From a bacterium (GTDB lineage Bacteria; UBA8248): 47,355 nucleotides of DNA. Positions 15,854-25,204 of the stretch are shown here, piece after piece. The position numbers and the translations under genes were made by a program. The stretch is from positions 1-47,355 of the forward strand of contig JAVEPB010000026.1 in NCBI GenBank assembly GCA_030922375.1. The letters run 5' to 3'. Below the pieces are notes generated by a model. That model saw only the letters and a list, made by a program, of their open reading frames with translations. It did no database searches and had not been told where the DNA came from. The first letter of the stretch is position 1. Each line of letters opens with the position of its first letter.

Positions 15854-17050
15854 ATGAAGCTCGCATCGCGTATGGGCAAGCTGCCCCCAATCCCCACCCT
15901 CGCCATGAACACCAAGGCCGCCGAACTGCGCGAGCAGGGGGTCGACGTTATCTCTTTCGCCGCCGGAGAGCCGGATTTCGACACCCCCGATCACATCAAG
16001 GAAGCCGCCGCGACGGCCCTGCGCGAGGGCAAGACGAAATACACGCCGGTGAGCGGAGTCTTGCCCCTCCGGAAAGCGATTTGCGGCTGGGTGGCCGAGA
16101 ACAAGGGGGTCGCCTACGAGCCCGACGAAGTCGTCGTCACCGTCGGCGGAAAACAGTCGGTCTTCAACGCGCTCCATGTTCTCCTCGAGGAGGGCGATGA
16201 GATCGTGATCCCGGCGCCGATCTGGGTGGCCTACGAGCCGGTGGCAACGCTGACCGGGGCGAAGGTGGTCGCCGTCGAGACGAGCGAAGATAACGGTTTC
16301 AAAATGACGCGCGAGCAGCTTGCCGCCGCTCTCACCCCGCGCACGAAAATCGTGGTGATCAACAGCCCCTGCAACCCATCGGGGTGCGTATACACCCGCG
16401 CCGAGATCGAGGGGATCGCCGAGGAGGTGCTCGCCCATCCGCAGGCGATGGTTCTCTCCGACGAGATCTACGGCAAGATTCTCTACGATGGGGAGGAGCA
16501 TGTCTCCATCGCCAGCCTCTCGCCCGAGATGAAGGCGCGGACGCTGCTGCTCGACGGCTTTTCGAAAACCTACGCCATGACGGGATGGCGGATGGGTTAC
16601 ACCTGCGCCTCGCGCGAGATCGTCAAGGCGATGGACACCCTCCAGGGCCAGAGCACGAGCAACGCCACCTCCTTCGCCCAATGGGGCGGGATAGCCGCTC
16701 TCGAGGGGCCGCACGATTTCCTGAACGGGTGGATTGCCGAGTACGACCGGCGGCGGCAGGCGATCGTCGAGGGGATGAACGCCATCGACGGCCTCTCGGT
16801 CGTCATGCCCAAGGGGGCGTTCTACGTTTTCCCGCGCATCAGCGATCTTTTCGGGCGCCACGGCCCCGGCGGGGAACTCAAGAACTCGGTCGACGTAGGC
16901 ATCTATTTCCTCGAGCAGGCTCAGTGCGCCGCCGTACCCGGCGCCGGGTTCGGCGACGACCGGTTCATCCGTTTTTCCTACGCGACATCCCTTGAAAACG
17001 TAAAGGAGGGGATCGAGCGCCTCCGGGCGGCGGTAAGCCAGCTCGGCTGA
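15854..17050 (+). CDS. Class I pyridoxal-phosphate aminotransferase, aspartate type
   Basis: 398 residues. The N-terminal VISFAAGEPDFDTPDHIKEA, the CNPSG turn in INSPCNPSGCVY, and the PLP-binding Lys, K238 in DGFSKTYAMTGWRMGY, are those of the class I-gamma (thermophile/AspB type) aspartate aminotransferases. The phosphate-binding Arg follows in GWRMGY, and the substrate-carboxylate Arg is in FIRFSYATS near residue 377. Expected reaction: transfer of an amino group between aspartate and 2-oxoglutarate; some members use prephenate. It sits 16 bp after coaD and overlaps the next gene by one base. Confidence 0.92.
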   Translation: MKLASRMGKLPPIPTLAMNTKAAELREQGVDVISFAAGEPDFDTPDHIKEAAATALREGKTKYTPVSGVLPLRKAICGWVAENKGVAYEPDEVVVTVGGKQSVFNALHVLLEEGDEIVIPAPIWVAYEPVATLTGAKVVAVETSEDNGFKMTREQLAAALTPRTKIVVINSPCNPSGCVYTRAEIEGIAEEVLAHPQAMVLSDEIYGKILYDGEEHVSIASLSPEMKARTLLLDGFSKTYAMTGWRMGYTCASREIVKAMDTLQGQSTSNATSFAQWGGIAALEGPHDFLNGWIAEYDRRRQAIVEGMNAIDGLSVVMPKGAFYVFPRISDLFGRHGPGGELKNSVDVGIYFLEQAQCAAVPGAGFGDDRFIRFSYATSLENVKEGIERLRAAVSQLG

Positions 17051-17334
17051 TGTTCGCCTACCGCTTCGGCCGCCTTCTCCAGGTGCTCGCCCTGATCGAT
17101 TGCGCCTTCGCGCTTTTCTTCGGGGGTGCTATTCCCGAGTTCGCCGGGATGGACGCCCAGCTTCAGATGGTCCTCCTCGCCGGGGCGCTCTTCGCGGCCG
17201 GGCGGTATCTCCAGGGTAGAGGGGAGCGGTCGATGCGCGCGGCGGGGCTCATCCGCGGGGAGGACGGCCCGGCGGCTTCATCCGGTCCACACGTCCGCCC
17301 TGACACCGGCTCTGGCTCCGAGGCCGAGAGGTGA
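17050..17334 (+). CDS. Small membrane protein of unknown function
   Basis: 94 residues with two probable membrane helices (about 7-28 and 35-52, the second ending GALFAAGRYL), then a polar tail of about 40 residues rich in Gly, Ser and charge. Its ATG overlaps the aminotransferase stop by one base (TGATG) and its stop overlaps the next GTG by four, so translation of all three is likely coupled. No family recognised. Confidence 0.68.
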   Translation: MFAYRFGRLLQVLALIDCAFALFFGGAIPEFAGMDAQLQMVLLAGALFAAGRYLQGRGERSMRAAGLIRGEDGPAASSGPHVRPDTGSGSEAER

Positions 17335-18752
17335 GCGCCTCCGGATCTCGGGCGGCCTTCGCCGGTTGGTGGGAGGCTCGCTGCCGCGGCTACCTCGACA
17401 GGAATTTCGGCCGAGCGGGCGAGGAGATTCTCGCCCAGTTGACCGCGTTTTTTTTCCCGCCCGAGGCCGAACCCACCCTGCCCGAGCAGCTTCTCCCGCT
17501 TTCGTTCGTTCATCTTCGCCTCCTCGGCGGGGAGCCGCTTCCCGCCGTCCAGGAGCGCGCCGGGCGGCTGGCGGGCCTGATGGGGGAGCTTCCACCTCGG
17601 CGGTCTGGAGGCCAGCCCTCCGTCGGCGCCCTCTATCTCTTGCTGACCTCGGCGACCTCGACGCCCGGAAAATTATCCTCCCTCGCCCGCGCCCAGGCCG
17701 CTTTTTTCAGCCTGCTGCTGAGGCGGCTCGCCGCCGCCCTCGACCGGGGCGAGGGGGAGGAGGCCATTCGCCGGGAGCTGGCCGAGGGCTGGGAGATTCG
17801 CGGCGAGGCGGGCATCTCCGCCGCCCTCCAGGGGGCGCGGGGCTACTGGCGCCGCCTCCGGGAGCCGAATCTGGGGCTCGGTTCGCTTCCCTTCGAACCG
17901 GGGGAGTGGATGGCGGAAAACGGGCTGGCGGACGAGATGACCGCCGCGCGGAGGTTTTTTCCCGAGAGCCGTACTCCCGAGGCTGGGGGCCATCTCGAGG
18001 CGCTGGTCGAGCGGCTGGCCGCGGTGGAGGTTTTAAGAAATGTGGCCGGGGACGAAAATGCGGCCGCCCTCGCCGCGATACAGGGGAGCGTCGCCGCAGC
18101 CCTGGGAGGAATCACTCCCTGGGAGGCCGAGGCGCTTCACCCGGCGCAGCCTCTCCTCGCTTCGCTGGCGGCTTGTTCCGGGCGGCTGAGTCTCCTCGGC
18201 GGAGGAGAGACGCCGACCGCCTACCCGGGCCGCGAGCGGCTCGCCGACTGGATCGGGGAGGCGCTTGATCGCCCTGCCTCCGATGGAGGCAGTGGAGACG
18301 GCGAGAGCGGTGAAGGCTCGGACGCTTCGTTGCCGCCCGCCCGGCGGCTCGCGGTCGGGGGCGACACCTATCTGATGTTCGGGGTGGATGATTCAGCGCC
18401 CTCGGAGGCGGTCTCGATCGAACTGGCCGCGCCCCGGCGGGAGGAGGAGGGCGAAATCATCCTCGAGGTCCGCTTCGGCGGCGAGAATCGTGCCTTTCGC
18501 TTCGATCTTTCGGATGGAAAGGACCTGCTCGCGGCGGTGCGGCTGACGCTACAACCCGACGTCCGGGCCGATCTGTTTCTCCGGGGGGGGGAGGGCGGCT
18601 GGCGCTTCGCCGCCTCGCGCTACCTTCAGCCCGGCGAGGCCCACCGTGCGGCCTGGGCGGGGCTCGTTCTGGAGTATCTCCACCGGGAATTCGGCGGCGA
18701 GGAGGACCGGGTCCGCCTCGCCATCCTCAAGGGAGTTAAGGGTGAGGGGTAG
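17331..18752 (+). CDS. Unknown 473-residue protein
   Basis: The GTG start lies within the stop region of the previous gene (GTGA). The 473-residue sequence is rich in Ala, Leu, Gly and Arg, with no signal peptide. Residues about 1-300 are mainly helical; an acidic Gly/Ser linker near 315-335 (GGSGDGESGEGSD) leads to a beta-rich C-terminal part with the strand pattern EIILEVRFGGENRAFRFDL. No conserved catalytic motif seen. It is the last gene of the coaD operon and ends 4 bp before the palindromic repeat array. Confidence 0.7.
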   Translation: MSASGSRAAFAGWWEARCRGYLDRNFGRAGEEILAQLTAFFFPPEAEPTLPEQLLPLSFVHLRLLGGEPLPAVQERAGRLAGLMGELPPRRSGGQPSVGALYLLLTSATSTPGKLSSLARAQAAFFSLLLRRLAAALDRGEGEEAIRRELAEGWEIRGEAGISAALQGARGYWRRLREPNLGLGSLPFEPGEWMAENGLADEMTAARRFFPESRTPEAGGHLEALVERLAAVEVLRNVAGDENAAALAAIQGSVAAALGGITPWEAEALHPAQPLLASLAACSGRLSLLGGGETPTAYPGRERLADWIGEALDRPASDGGSGDGESGEGSDASLPPARRLAVGGDTYLMFGVDDSAPSEAVSIELAAPRREEEGEIILEVRFGGENRAFRFDLSDGKDLLAAVRLTLQPDVRADLFLRGGEGGWRFAASRYLQPGEAHRAAWAGLVLEYLHREFGGEEDRVRLAILKGVKGEG

Positions 18753-18756
18753 CGCC

Positions 18757-18996
18757 CTCCCGACAGGAGAGGGCGCTGTCCTCCCGACAGGAGAGGGCGC
18801 TGCCCTCCCGACAGGAGAGGGCGCTGCCCTCCCGACAGGAGAGGGCGCTGTCCTCCCGACAGGAGAGGGCGCTGTCCCCCCGACAGGAGAGGGCGCTGTC
18901 CTCCCGACAGGAGAGGGCGCTGTCCTCCCGACAGGAGAGGGCGCTGCCCTCCCGACAGGAGAGGGCGCTGCCCTCCCGACAGGAGAGGGCGCTGTT
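18757..18996. repeat. Ten tandem 24-bp palindromic repeats between convergent genes
   Basis: Ten perfectly spaced 24-bp units (consensus CTCCCGACAGGAGAGGGCGC followed by TGYC) fill 18757-18996. The only changes are the T/C near each unit's end, one CCCCC variant in unit 6 and the TT ending unit 10. Together with the preceding bases each unit forms AGCGCCCTC / GAGGGCGCT, a 9-bp stem with a 9-base loop. There are no spacers, so it is not CRISPR. Genes converge on it from both sides (stops at 18752 and 19025), so it may act as a bidirectional transcript end or be a recently expanded repeat. Confidence 0.92.
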
Positions 18997-19024
18997 ATGG
19001 GGCGTCGTCCGGGGTGTCGCCGTC

Positions 19025-20311
19025 TCAGACCCGCACCCGCCATATCGCCGCGACGCTGATGAGCCGCGTCGCCGCCATGATCCCGAAAACCCAGAGCCAT
19101 CCGTTCGGGACGGCCAGCGAGAGCCAGCCGAAGAACCAGGCCTGAATCGCCCCGTAGATATAGCCGTGCGCGTCGAGCACCCCCGAGGCTGTCCCGGCGA
19201 GTTGTCTTCCGCCCAGGTCAACGGCGAGGGCCTGGATGGGCGACATGTTGACGAAGAATCCGCCCACAATGAGGAAAAGGACAGCGAGGGGGATGCTGTC
19301 CGGCGGTATGAGAGCGATGCCCAGGACGGCCGCCCCGCTTAAAAGCCCGGCGATGATGATGACGATCGAGCGGTTGCTCCCGAAGAATTTATCCGAGATG
19401 TATCCGCCGCAGATGGGCCCCCACATGTAGCCCAGCGGGTAGGCGAAGGTGACCCAGCCCATCTCCCTCAAGTCCATTCCCCCGACCTGGGCGTAGTAGA
19501 CCGGCGCCCAGGAGACGATGCCGTAGCGCACCACATTGTCGAGGCCCTTCACCTGGCAGGCGACGAAGAAGCGCCAGTTCGAGAACAGGTGAATATAGGC
19601 GCGGAGGCCGCGCACGTTGCCCTCCGAGGAGGTTTCCGCCTTGATCGACACCTCGTCGGATTCGGCGTATTCGGGGAGACCGACATCGCGCGGCTTGTCC
19701 CTGGCGACGAAATAAAATGCGATTCCGAGCAGGGAGATGAGCATCGGCGGATAGCGCAGCGCCGCCCGCCAGCCGAAATTCTCCGCCACCCAGGGGGTCA
19801 CGACCCAGACGACGAGCAACGCGAAGCCCGCCGCCGTTCCCACCATCCCCATCGCCCGGCCCCGCTCCCGGCGGCCCCACCACTGGGCGACGATGCCGAT
19901 GCCGGGCGCCCAGGTGGCAGCGTTCGCGAACCCGACGACGGCCCAGGGGACGAGCAGGCCGTTGATCGAGTTCCCGTAGCTGGTGATGTAGTTGAAGACT
20001 CCGGTTCCGATGGCCCCATAGAGGAGTATCCGCCGGTAGCCGAAGCGCTCGGCGAGGCGGCCGTGGATCAAGTCGCCGAATGCGAAGCCCCAGAACATCC
20101 ACGAGTTGATCCATCCCGTGTCGGCGCGGGTGATCCCCAGGTCGATGATGATCTCGGACTGGATGAGGCTGAAATTGAAGCGCCCCATGTAGTTCATGGA
20201 GTAGAAAACGCAGTAAGCGATCAGGACTCGCCACTTCCAGAGGTGATAGAGGTCGGGGAGGTCCTCGAAGCGAACCTGTGCGGCGGGTGCACCGCTATCC
20301 CGGGCGCTCAT
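19025..20311 (-). CDS. MFS transporter, organophosphate/glycerol-3-phosphate-like
   Basis: 428 residues with twelve hydrophobic segments and a central polar loop (about residues 210-235). The first helix region YCVFYSMNYMGRFNFSL has the Y-x(n)-R-x-N-F pattern of the OPA (GlpT/UhpT) branch, and the cytoplasmic loop RLAERFGYRR after helix 2 is the MFS signature. GWRAALRYPP closes the first half. Likely exchanges a phosphorylated or organic anion, substrate unproven. Inner membrane. It ends at the repeat array. Confidence 0.85.
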   Translation of the reverse strand: MSARDSGAPAAQVRFEDLPDLYHLWKWRVLIAYCVFYSMNYMGRFNFSLIQSEIIIDLGITRADTGWINSWMFWGFAFGDLIHGRLAERFGYRRILLYGAIGTGVFNYITSYGNSINGLLVPWAVVGFANAATWAPGIGIVAQWWGRRERGRAMGMVGTAAGFALLVVWVVTPWVAENFGWRAALRYPPMLISLLGIAFYFVARDKPRDVGLPEYAESDEVSIKAETSSEGNVRGLRAYIHLFSNWRFFVACQVKGLDNVVRYGIVSWAPVYYAQVGGMDLREMGWVTFAYPLGYMWGPICGGYISDKFFGSNRSIVIIIAGLLSGAAVLGIALIPPDSIPLAVLFLIVGGFFVNMSPIQALAVDLGGRQLAGTASGVLDAHGYIYGAIQAWFFGWLSLAVPNGWLWVFGIMAATRLISVAAIWRVRV

Positions 20312-20411
20312 GCCGGGCGGGGATTTGTAGGAAGGTACAAGGTGCGGTTGCTCCCGGATGAAACGGTTCGGGCGGCCGGGTCCGGCGAGGACCCGGCTGT
20401 CTAATACCCGG

Positions 20412-21995
20412 TTATTTCAGAAGGTCGGCGACGCCGGCCGAGGATGTGAACGACTCGCTCGAGTCGTCCTCAATCTGCACGAAATAGCTCTCGCAGGCGC
20501 GCATCAGCAGGTCCTCGGTCATCTCGGGCACTTTTTCCTCGAATTTCGCCAGATCGATGAGATGGTCGAGCAGATCCCGGGGGTGGCACCCGTTGAAGGA
20601 GAGCCCCTTGGGCTCGTAGACCTTCTTGATCAGGGTGTCGAAAACCTCGCCGTCGAAGGGGACCTTCTTGCTCACGCAGGCCATCCCGAACGCCTCGCGG
20701 AAGCCTTCAAGCTCGAGCGGCCCGATATAGACCTTGTGGCGGAGGCGGCGCATGAAGGCTTCGTCGAGCAGATCCTTGGGGTTGATGTTGGTGCTGAAGA
20801 TGACGAGCTGATCGAAGGGGAGCTCGACCTTGTTTCCGGTGTGGAGCGAGAGGTAGTCCACCCTGTTCTCGAGCGGGACGATCCAGCGGTTGAGCAGGTC
20901 GCGCGGGCGCACGAGCTGGCGGCCGAAATCGTCGAGTATGAAAATTCCGTTGTTCGATTTGACGTGGGGCGGGGCCTCGTAGGTGTTCGAACCCGGGTCC
21001 ATCTGGAGTTCCATCATCTCGATGGTGAGTTCGCCCCCGACGACCATGATGGGCCGCTTGCAGCGCAGCCAGCGCTTGTCGGCGGGCTGGTCCCCCTCGG
21101 GGCGGTGCACCGAAGGGTCGTAGAGGCGCATCACGAAACCGTCCATCTCGATGGCCCTGGGGATGGCCACCCGCCCGCCGAGGAGGGACGAGAGGGCGAC
21201 AGCGATGGCGGTCTTCCCGTTTCCGGGCGGTCCATAGAGGAAGATCGTCCGGCCCGAGTTCACCGCCGGGCCCAGCGGCTTGAAGAGCTTGTCGCTGACG
21301 ACGAGGTGGGAGAGCGCTTTCTTGAGTCCCTCGCTGTTCACTCGTACCCCGAGGACGGTCTGGCGCTCGACCATCTTGCGGTAGTTGTCCACCGGCACCG
21401 GAACCGGACCGATGTAACCGCTCAGGCGCATATATTCGCGCGCGCGGCGGCGGCCCTCGGTCGTCATGCCGTAGCGGCGCGAGGCAACCTGGTAGCCGCT
21501 CGCCGAGAGCACCTCGATGCTTTTGAGGTCCTTCCACTCCTCGAGCAGATCGCCCGTCAGCTTCATCGGCAGGCAGAGCCGCTCGGCCGCCTCGCTGCCC
21601 GTGAAGGTGTCGAGCACGAACACCGTCTTGAGCACGTGGGGCATCAGGAAGTCCCGGCGGACGCCGAGGTCCTCAATCGACCGTGGCTCTTCGAGGGTGA
21701 GAGGGTCGTAGGCGCCCTCGGGTTCTTCTTCGGAAGCCTCCCTGTCGGGAGCCACCTCGGAGGGTGCGGCGGCCGGAGGGGCCTGCCCCGGAGGCGGCGC
21801 CTGGGTCTGCTGCGCCTGTGCGGGCGCGGGTTTTTTCTTGAGAAGGCTGGGCTGGGCCTGCGAGGCCTGCTGAGGCGCGGCGCCCTTCGCGCCCACGCGG
21901 ACGCCCGCCTTCGGGGCCGGAGCCTGCTGCGCTGGAGGGACTTCGGGTTGTTTTTCGGGTTCCTGATCGTCCTTGAGCCTGTCGAGTATGCTCAT
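20412..21995 (-). CDS. AAA+ ATPase with Pro/Gln-rich N-terminal linker
   Basis: 527 residues; ATG preceded by GAGGAG. Residues 1-90 are low-complexity Pro/Gln/Ala, a flexible linker. Residues about 105-200 look like a winged-helix domain (TSEAAERL-like helices and YGMTTEGRRRA). The AAA core has Walker A GPPGNGKTAIA, Walker B GIFILDDFGRQ and sensor 1 IFSTNINP, with an arginine pair in FMRRLRHK. The type is known as an ATPase with chaperone activity, sometimes found near type II/IV secretion genes; here no such genes are adjacent. Membrane association is not seen. Its stop is 101 bp from the MFS start, both on the minus strand. Confidence 0.85.
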   Translation of the reverse strand: MSILDRLKDDQEPEKQPEVPPAQQAPAPKAGVRVGAKGAAPQQASQAQPSLLKKKPAPAQAQQTQAPPPGQAPPAAAPSEVAPDREASEEEPEGAYDPLTLEEPRSIEDLGVRRDFLMPHVLKTVFVLDTFTGSEAAERLCLPMKLTGDLLEEWKDLKSIEVLSASGYQVASRRYGMTTEGRRRAREYMRLSGYIGPVPVPVDNYRKMVERQTVLGVRVNSEGLKKALSHLVVSDKLFKPLGPAVNSGRTIFLYGPPGNGKTAIAVALSSLLGGRVAIPRAIEMDGFVMRLYDPSVHRPEGDQPADKRWLRCKRPIMVVGGELTIEMMELQMDPGSNTYEAPPHVKSNNGIFILDDFGRQLVRPRDLLNRWIVPLENRVDYLSLHTGNKVELPFDQLVIFSTNINPKDLLDEAFMRRLRHKVYIGPLELEGFREAFGMACVSKKVPFDGEVFDTLIKKVYEPKGLSFNGCHPRDLLDHLIDLAKFEEKVPEMTEDLLMRACESYFVQIEDDSSESFTSSAGVADLLK

Positions 21996-22034
21996 AGTCG
22001 CACTCCTCTGAAAATTCGGCCCGATTTCAGGAGG

Positions 22035-23300
22035 CTAGGTGTTCATCTCCAGAAGATGATAGTTCTTTTTCCCTTTTCGCAAAAGAACATACCGGCCGAA
22101 GAGGAGGTCATCGGCGGATATCTCGGCCCCTTCCTCGCCGATCCGGTTGTTGTTGACATAAATGCCTCCCCCGGTGAGGTCTTTCCGGGCCATGGATCGG
22201 GACTTGGATAATCCAGATTCTACAAGCACGTCCACCAGGGGAAGCGGGGGAGCGCCGCTGCGCGCGGTCCGGGGCATTTCGGCGGCTGCGGCTAGCAGGT
22301 CGCGCTCCTCGACCCCATCGAGCGGGCCGCCGAACAGAATCCGCGCGGCGCGGATGTTGCTCTCGGCAACCTCGGCGCCGTGAACGAGGCTGGTGAGCTC
22401 AAGGGCGAGCCTGGCCTGGCCTCCTCTTTTTTCAGGGGCCTCTTTGTGTTCATTTTCTATCGACTCGATCTCATCGAGCGTCAAAAAGGTGAAGTAGCGA
22501 AGGAATCGGCCCACGTCGGTGTCCGCCGTCTGGATCCAATACTGGTAGAACCGGTAGGGGCTGGTCCGCTTCGGGTCGAGCCAGATATTTCCCTCCTCGG
22601 TCTTGCCGAATTTCCGGCCGTCCGATGTGGTGATGAGGGGAAAGGTGATGCCGTAGACGGATTTTCCGAGCGAGCGGCGGATGAGCTCGATGCCGCCCGT
22701 GATGTTGCCCCACTGATCGGAGCCGCCGATCTGGAGGGTGCAGCCCTCGGTCTCGAAGAGGTGAAGAAAATCGTAGGCCTGGAGGACCATGTAGCTGAAT
22801 TCGGTGTAGGAGATTCCGGCGTCGGCGACGCGCGCCTTGACCGACTCCTTGGCCATCATGTAGCCGACCGGAAAGTGCTTTCCGGCGCCCCGGAGGAACT
22901 CAACGAGATTCATCCCGCCGAACCAGTCGGCGTTGTTCACCATCTTGGCCTCCGCGAGCCCCGGGCCGAAATCGAGAAAACCCTCGAGCTGGGCTCGGAT
23001 TCCCGCGTTGTTCGCGGCGAGAGTGCCGGCGTCGAGGAGGTTCCGCTCCTCGCTCTTGCCCGAGGGGTCGCCGATCATCCCCGTCGCCCCGCCCACGAGG
23101 GCCAGGGGCCGGTGCCCGGCGCGCTGGAAGCGCATGAGCCCGGTGATGGGCATGAGGCTCCCGATGTGGAGGCTGTCCGAGGTGGGGTCGAAGCCGCAGT
23201 AGAGCGTCATCCCCCCTTTTTCGAGGGCGGCGGACAACTCGGGCGCGTCGGTGAAATCGTGCACCAGGCCGCGGGCCTTCAGATCGTCGAACAGGTTCAT
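22035..23300 (-). CDS. tyrS: Tyrosyl-tRNA synthetase
   Basis: 421 residues using the ATG at 23300, preceded by GGAGAG; an ATG 11 codons earlier adds an untypical tail. The HIGH motif is DSLHIGSLMP, the tyrosine pocket shows LYCGFDPT and GGSDQWGNI, and the KMSKS equivalent is KFGKTEEGN, the form seen in the TyrRS class that uses KFGKS/T. A C-terminal S4-like RNA-binding domain includes TGGGIYVNNNRI. It charges tRNA-Tyr in the cytoplasm. No T-box or terminator leader visible upstream. Single gene, divergent from the LOG gene. Confidence 0.96.
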   Translation of the reverse strand: MNLFDDLKARGLVHDFTDAPELSAALEKGGMTLYCGFDPTSDSLHIGSLMPITGLMRFQRAGHRPLALVGGATGMIGDPSGKSEERNLLDAGTLAANNAGIRAQLEGFLDFGPGLAEAKMVNNADWFGGMNLVEFLRGAGKHFPVGYMMAKESVKARVADAGISYTEFSYMVLQAYDFLHLFETEGCTLQIGGSDQWGNITGGIELIRRSLGKSVYGITFPLITTSDGRKFGKTEEGNIWLDPKRTSPYRFYQYWIQTADTDVGRFLRYFTFLTLDEIESIENEHKEAPEKRGGQARLALELTSLVHGAEVAESNIRAARILFGGPLDGVEERDLLAAAAEMPRTARSGAPPLPLVDVLVESGLSKSRSMARKDLTGGGIYVNNNRIGEEGAEISADDLLFGRYVLLRKGKKNYHLLEMNT

Positions 23301-23492
23301 CAGCTCTCCATGGGCGTAAAAAACAGGGGTCAATATAGCCCAGGAGGGGGGGGTGCACCTAATCCGGTGCTTAATTGTATAAGAAGCTTATTTGCGCGTT
23401 TTTTGGAATAATGGGCCTCTCCCCCCGGGGGGGAGATGAAAATTTCCACGGGACTTTCCACGCCGCCCAGTCCGTATCATTCAGGAGAAACG

Positions 23493-24233
23493 ATGGCCCG
23501 GTTTTTAGGCTCGACGAATCACGAGCAGGTCTTCCTCGAGGGGCCGAGCTCCCGAAAATCGGAGTTCGGCTTCGTCTTCCGGATGGCGCGGGATTTCGTC
23601 AGGGGGTTTCGGGTCTTTCATTTCGTGGGGCCCTGCGTCACGGTGTTCGGCTCGGCGCGAATCGAAGAGGGGCATCCCTACTACGAACTCGGGCGCAAGG
23701 TGGGAGCCTCGATCTCCGATCTGGGCTTCACGGTGATGACCGGGGGCGGTCCGGGGCTGATGGAGGCGGCCAACCGCGGGGCGAGGGAGGCCGGGGGGAG
23801 GTCGGTGGGCTGCAACATCTCGCTGCCCATGGAGCAGGACCCCAACCCCTATCTCGACGCTTGGGTTGATATCCATTATTTTTTCATCCGAAAGGTGTTT
23901 CTGTTCAAGTACTCTTATGGCTTCGTCGGCCTGCCCGGCGGGGTGGGGACGATGGACGAGGTGTTCGAGGCCGTCACGCTGATTCAGACGGGTAAGATCG
24001 CGCACTTTCCCATCGTCCTGATGGGCGCGAAGTACTGGAAGCCTCTGATATATTTTCTGGAGCGGATGGCCGAGGAGGGGACGATCGCGGAGGCGGACCT
24101 TGAGCTCTTCCTCGTGACCGATTCGATAGATGAGGCCGTCGCGCATGTCGATAAATACGCGACCGAGAAATTCCGCCTGAAGCGCCGCAAGCCGCCCAAG
24201 CCGAGCCCCTGGCTGGGCGAGGGCCGGTGCTAA
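23493..24233 (+). CDS. LOG family protein (TIGR00730-type, lysine decarboxylase-like fold)
   Basis: ATG 23493 follows AGGAGA; 246 residues. Both family motifs are present: [14 protein letters not shown] (residues about 85-98) and [12 protein letters not shown] (about 150-161), on a Rossmann-like fold. Members hydrolyse nucleoside 5'-monophosphates of cytokinin type to free base and ribose 5-phosphate, or have an unknown nucleotide substrate in bacteria that make no cytokinin. The Lys-rich end ([11 protein letters not shown]) is a short tail. The next gene begins 20 bp after its stop, so it heads an operon. Confidence 0.88.
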   Translation: MARFLGSTNHEQVFLEGPSSRKSEFGFVFRMARDFVRGFRVFHFVGPCVTVFGSARIEEGHPYYELGRKVGASISDLGFTVMTGGGPGLMEAANRGAREAGGRSVGCNISLPMEQDPNPYLDAWVDIHYFFIRKVFLFKYSYGFVGLPGGVGTMDEVFEAVTLIQTGKIAHFPIVLMGAKYWKPLIYFLERMAEEGTIAEADLELFLVTDSIDEAVAHVDKYATEKFRLKRRKPPKPSPWLGEGRC

Positions 24234-24253
24234 TTCTACCAAGGGAGTTTGAC

Positions 24254-25201
24254 GTGCACGAAGACCCGAGGACCGCCGAGATCGACGGCGTATCGCTCCA
24301 TCTGAGCCGCCCGGCCGAGGCCGTCAGGGAGTGGATCGGCCAGCGGGAGGCGCTCGATCAGCTCCAGGCCTGTTGGCTGGTCGTGGCGGAGGAGGATCTT
24401 CCTCTCTCGCCCCGGATTACGGGGCCGCCGGGCATCGGCAAGACCACACTCGCCTCGGCCGCCGCCCGCGAGCGGGGACAGGAACTCTATATCTTCCAGG
24501 CGACGGCGGACACGCGGCCCGAGGACCTTCTGGTGACGCCGGTGCTGGCCGAGTCGGGCCGGATCGCCTACCACGCCTCCCCGCTGGTGACGGCCATGAT
24601 CCGGGGCGGCATCTGCGTCATCGACGAGGGCAACCGCATGAGCGAGAAAAGCTGGGCCTCGCTCGCGCCGCTCCTCGATCACCGCCGCTACGTCGAGTCC
24701 ATCGTCGCGGGGACGACCGTCCCGGCCCACCCCGAGTTTCGCTGCTGCGTGACGATGAACGATGACGCTTCGACCTACGAGGTGCCCGATTATATCCTCT
24801 CGCGCCTCCAGCCGACGCTGCCGATAGAGTTCCCGGACCGCGACGACGAGCTGGCCATCCTGAACTACCACCTCCCCTTCGCGGGCGAGGAGATGCTCGC
24901 CATGACGGTGGAGTTCCTCCAGGAGGCCCACGGCCTCGACCTCGATTACTCCCCGCGCGACGGAATCCACATCCTCCAGTACGCTCTGAAGCGGCTCGCG
25001 CAGGACCCCGCCCACCCCCTCGGCCGGGACGAGGCCTGGCGCGAATCGCTCGAGAAGGTCCTGGGCGAGGAGGCCCTCGACCTGAACGCACTCGCCCGAA
25101 GGCGGCGCCAGGCGCTGGGCGATGAGCCCCCCCCGATGAACTTCGGGGACATCTTCTTCGGGGACGACAGCCCCCTTCACCCCGACAGGGGCGATAGCTG
25201 A
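24254..25201 (+). CDS. MoxR-type AAA+ ATPase
   Basis: 315 residues from GTG 24254, which has AAGGGAG seven bases upstream; a GTG at 24227 in the same frame lacks a ribosome site. Walker A is [12 protein letters not shown], Walker [11 protein letters not shown], with a sensor-type CVTMNDD and the arginine in ILSRLQPTL, typical of the MoxR/AAA_5 group. Such ATPases help metal insertion or protein maturation, usually with a VWA partner. Here the partner encoded 3 bp downstream is a 661-residue unknown. Acidic C-terminus. Confidence 0.88.
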   Translation: MHEDPRTAEIDGVSLHLSRPAEAVREWIGQREALDQLQACWLVVAEEDLPLSPRITGPPGIGKTTLASAAARERGQELYIFQATADTRPEDLLVTPVLAESGRIAYHASPLVTAMIRGGICVIDEGNRMSEKSWASLAPLLDHRRYVESIVAGTTVPAHPEFRCCVTMNDDASTYEVPDYILSRLQPTLPIEFPDRDDELAILNYHLPFAGEEMLAMTVEFLQEAHGLDLDYSPRDGIHILQYALKRLAQDPAHPLGRDEAWRESLEKVLGEEALDLNALARRRRQALGDEPPPMNFGDIFFGDDSPLHPDRGDS

Positions 25202-25204
25202 GCC

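Noticed and set aside
15821..16861. A 346-codon minus-strand frame opposite the aminotransferase
   Set aside because: Shadow of the true PLP enzyme on the plus strand.
18757..18996. The 24-bp repeats as a CRISPR array
   Set aside because: Units touch each other with no spacers, and no cas gene is near.
18549..19100. Protein frames through the 24-bp repeats (APSPVGR-type)
   Set aside because: 24 is divisible by three, so every frame gives a repeated peptide; no ribosome site or family.
20358..22211. A long plus-strand open frame opposite the AAA ATPase and tyrS end
   Set aside because: It exists because high GC removes stops; its protein is rich in Arg, Val, His and Leu with no family, while the minus strand codes a clear ATPase.
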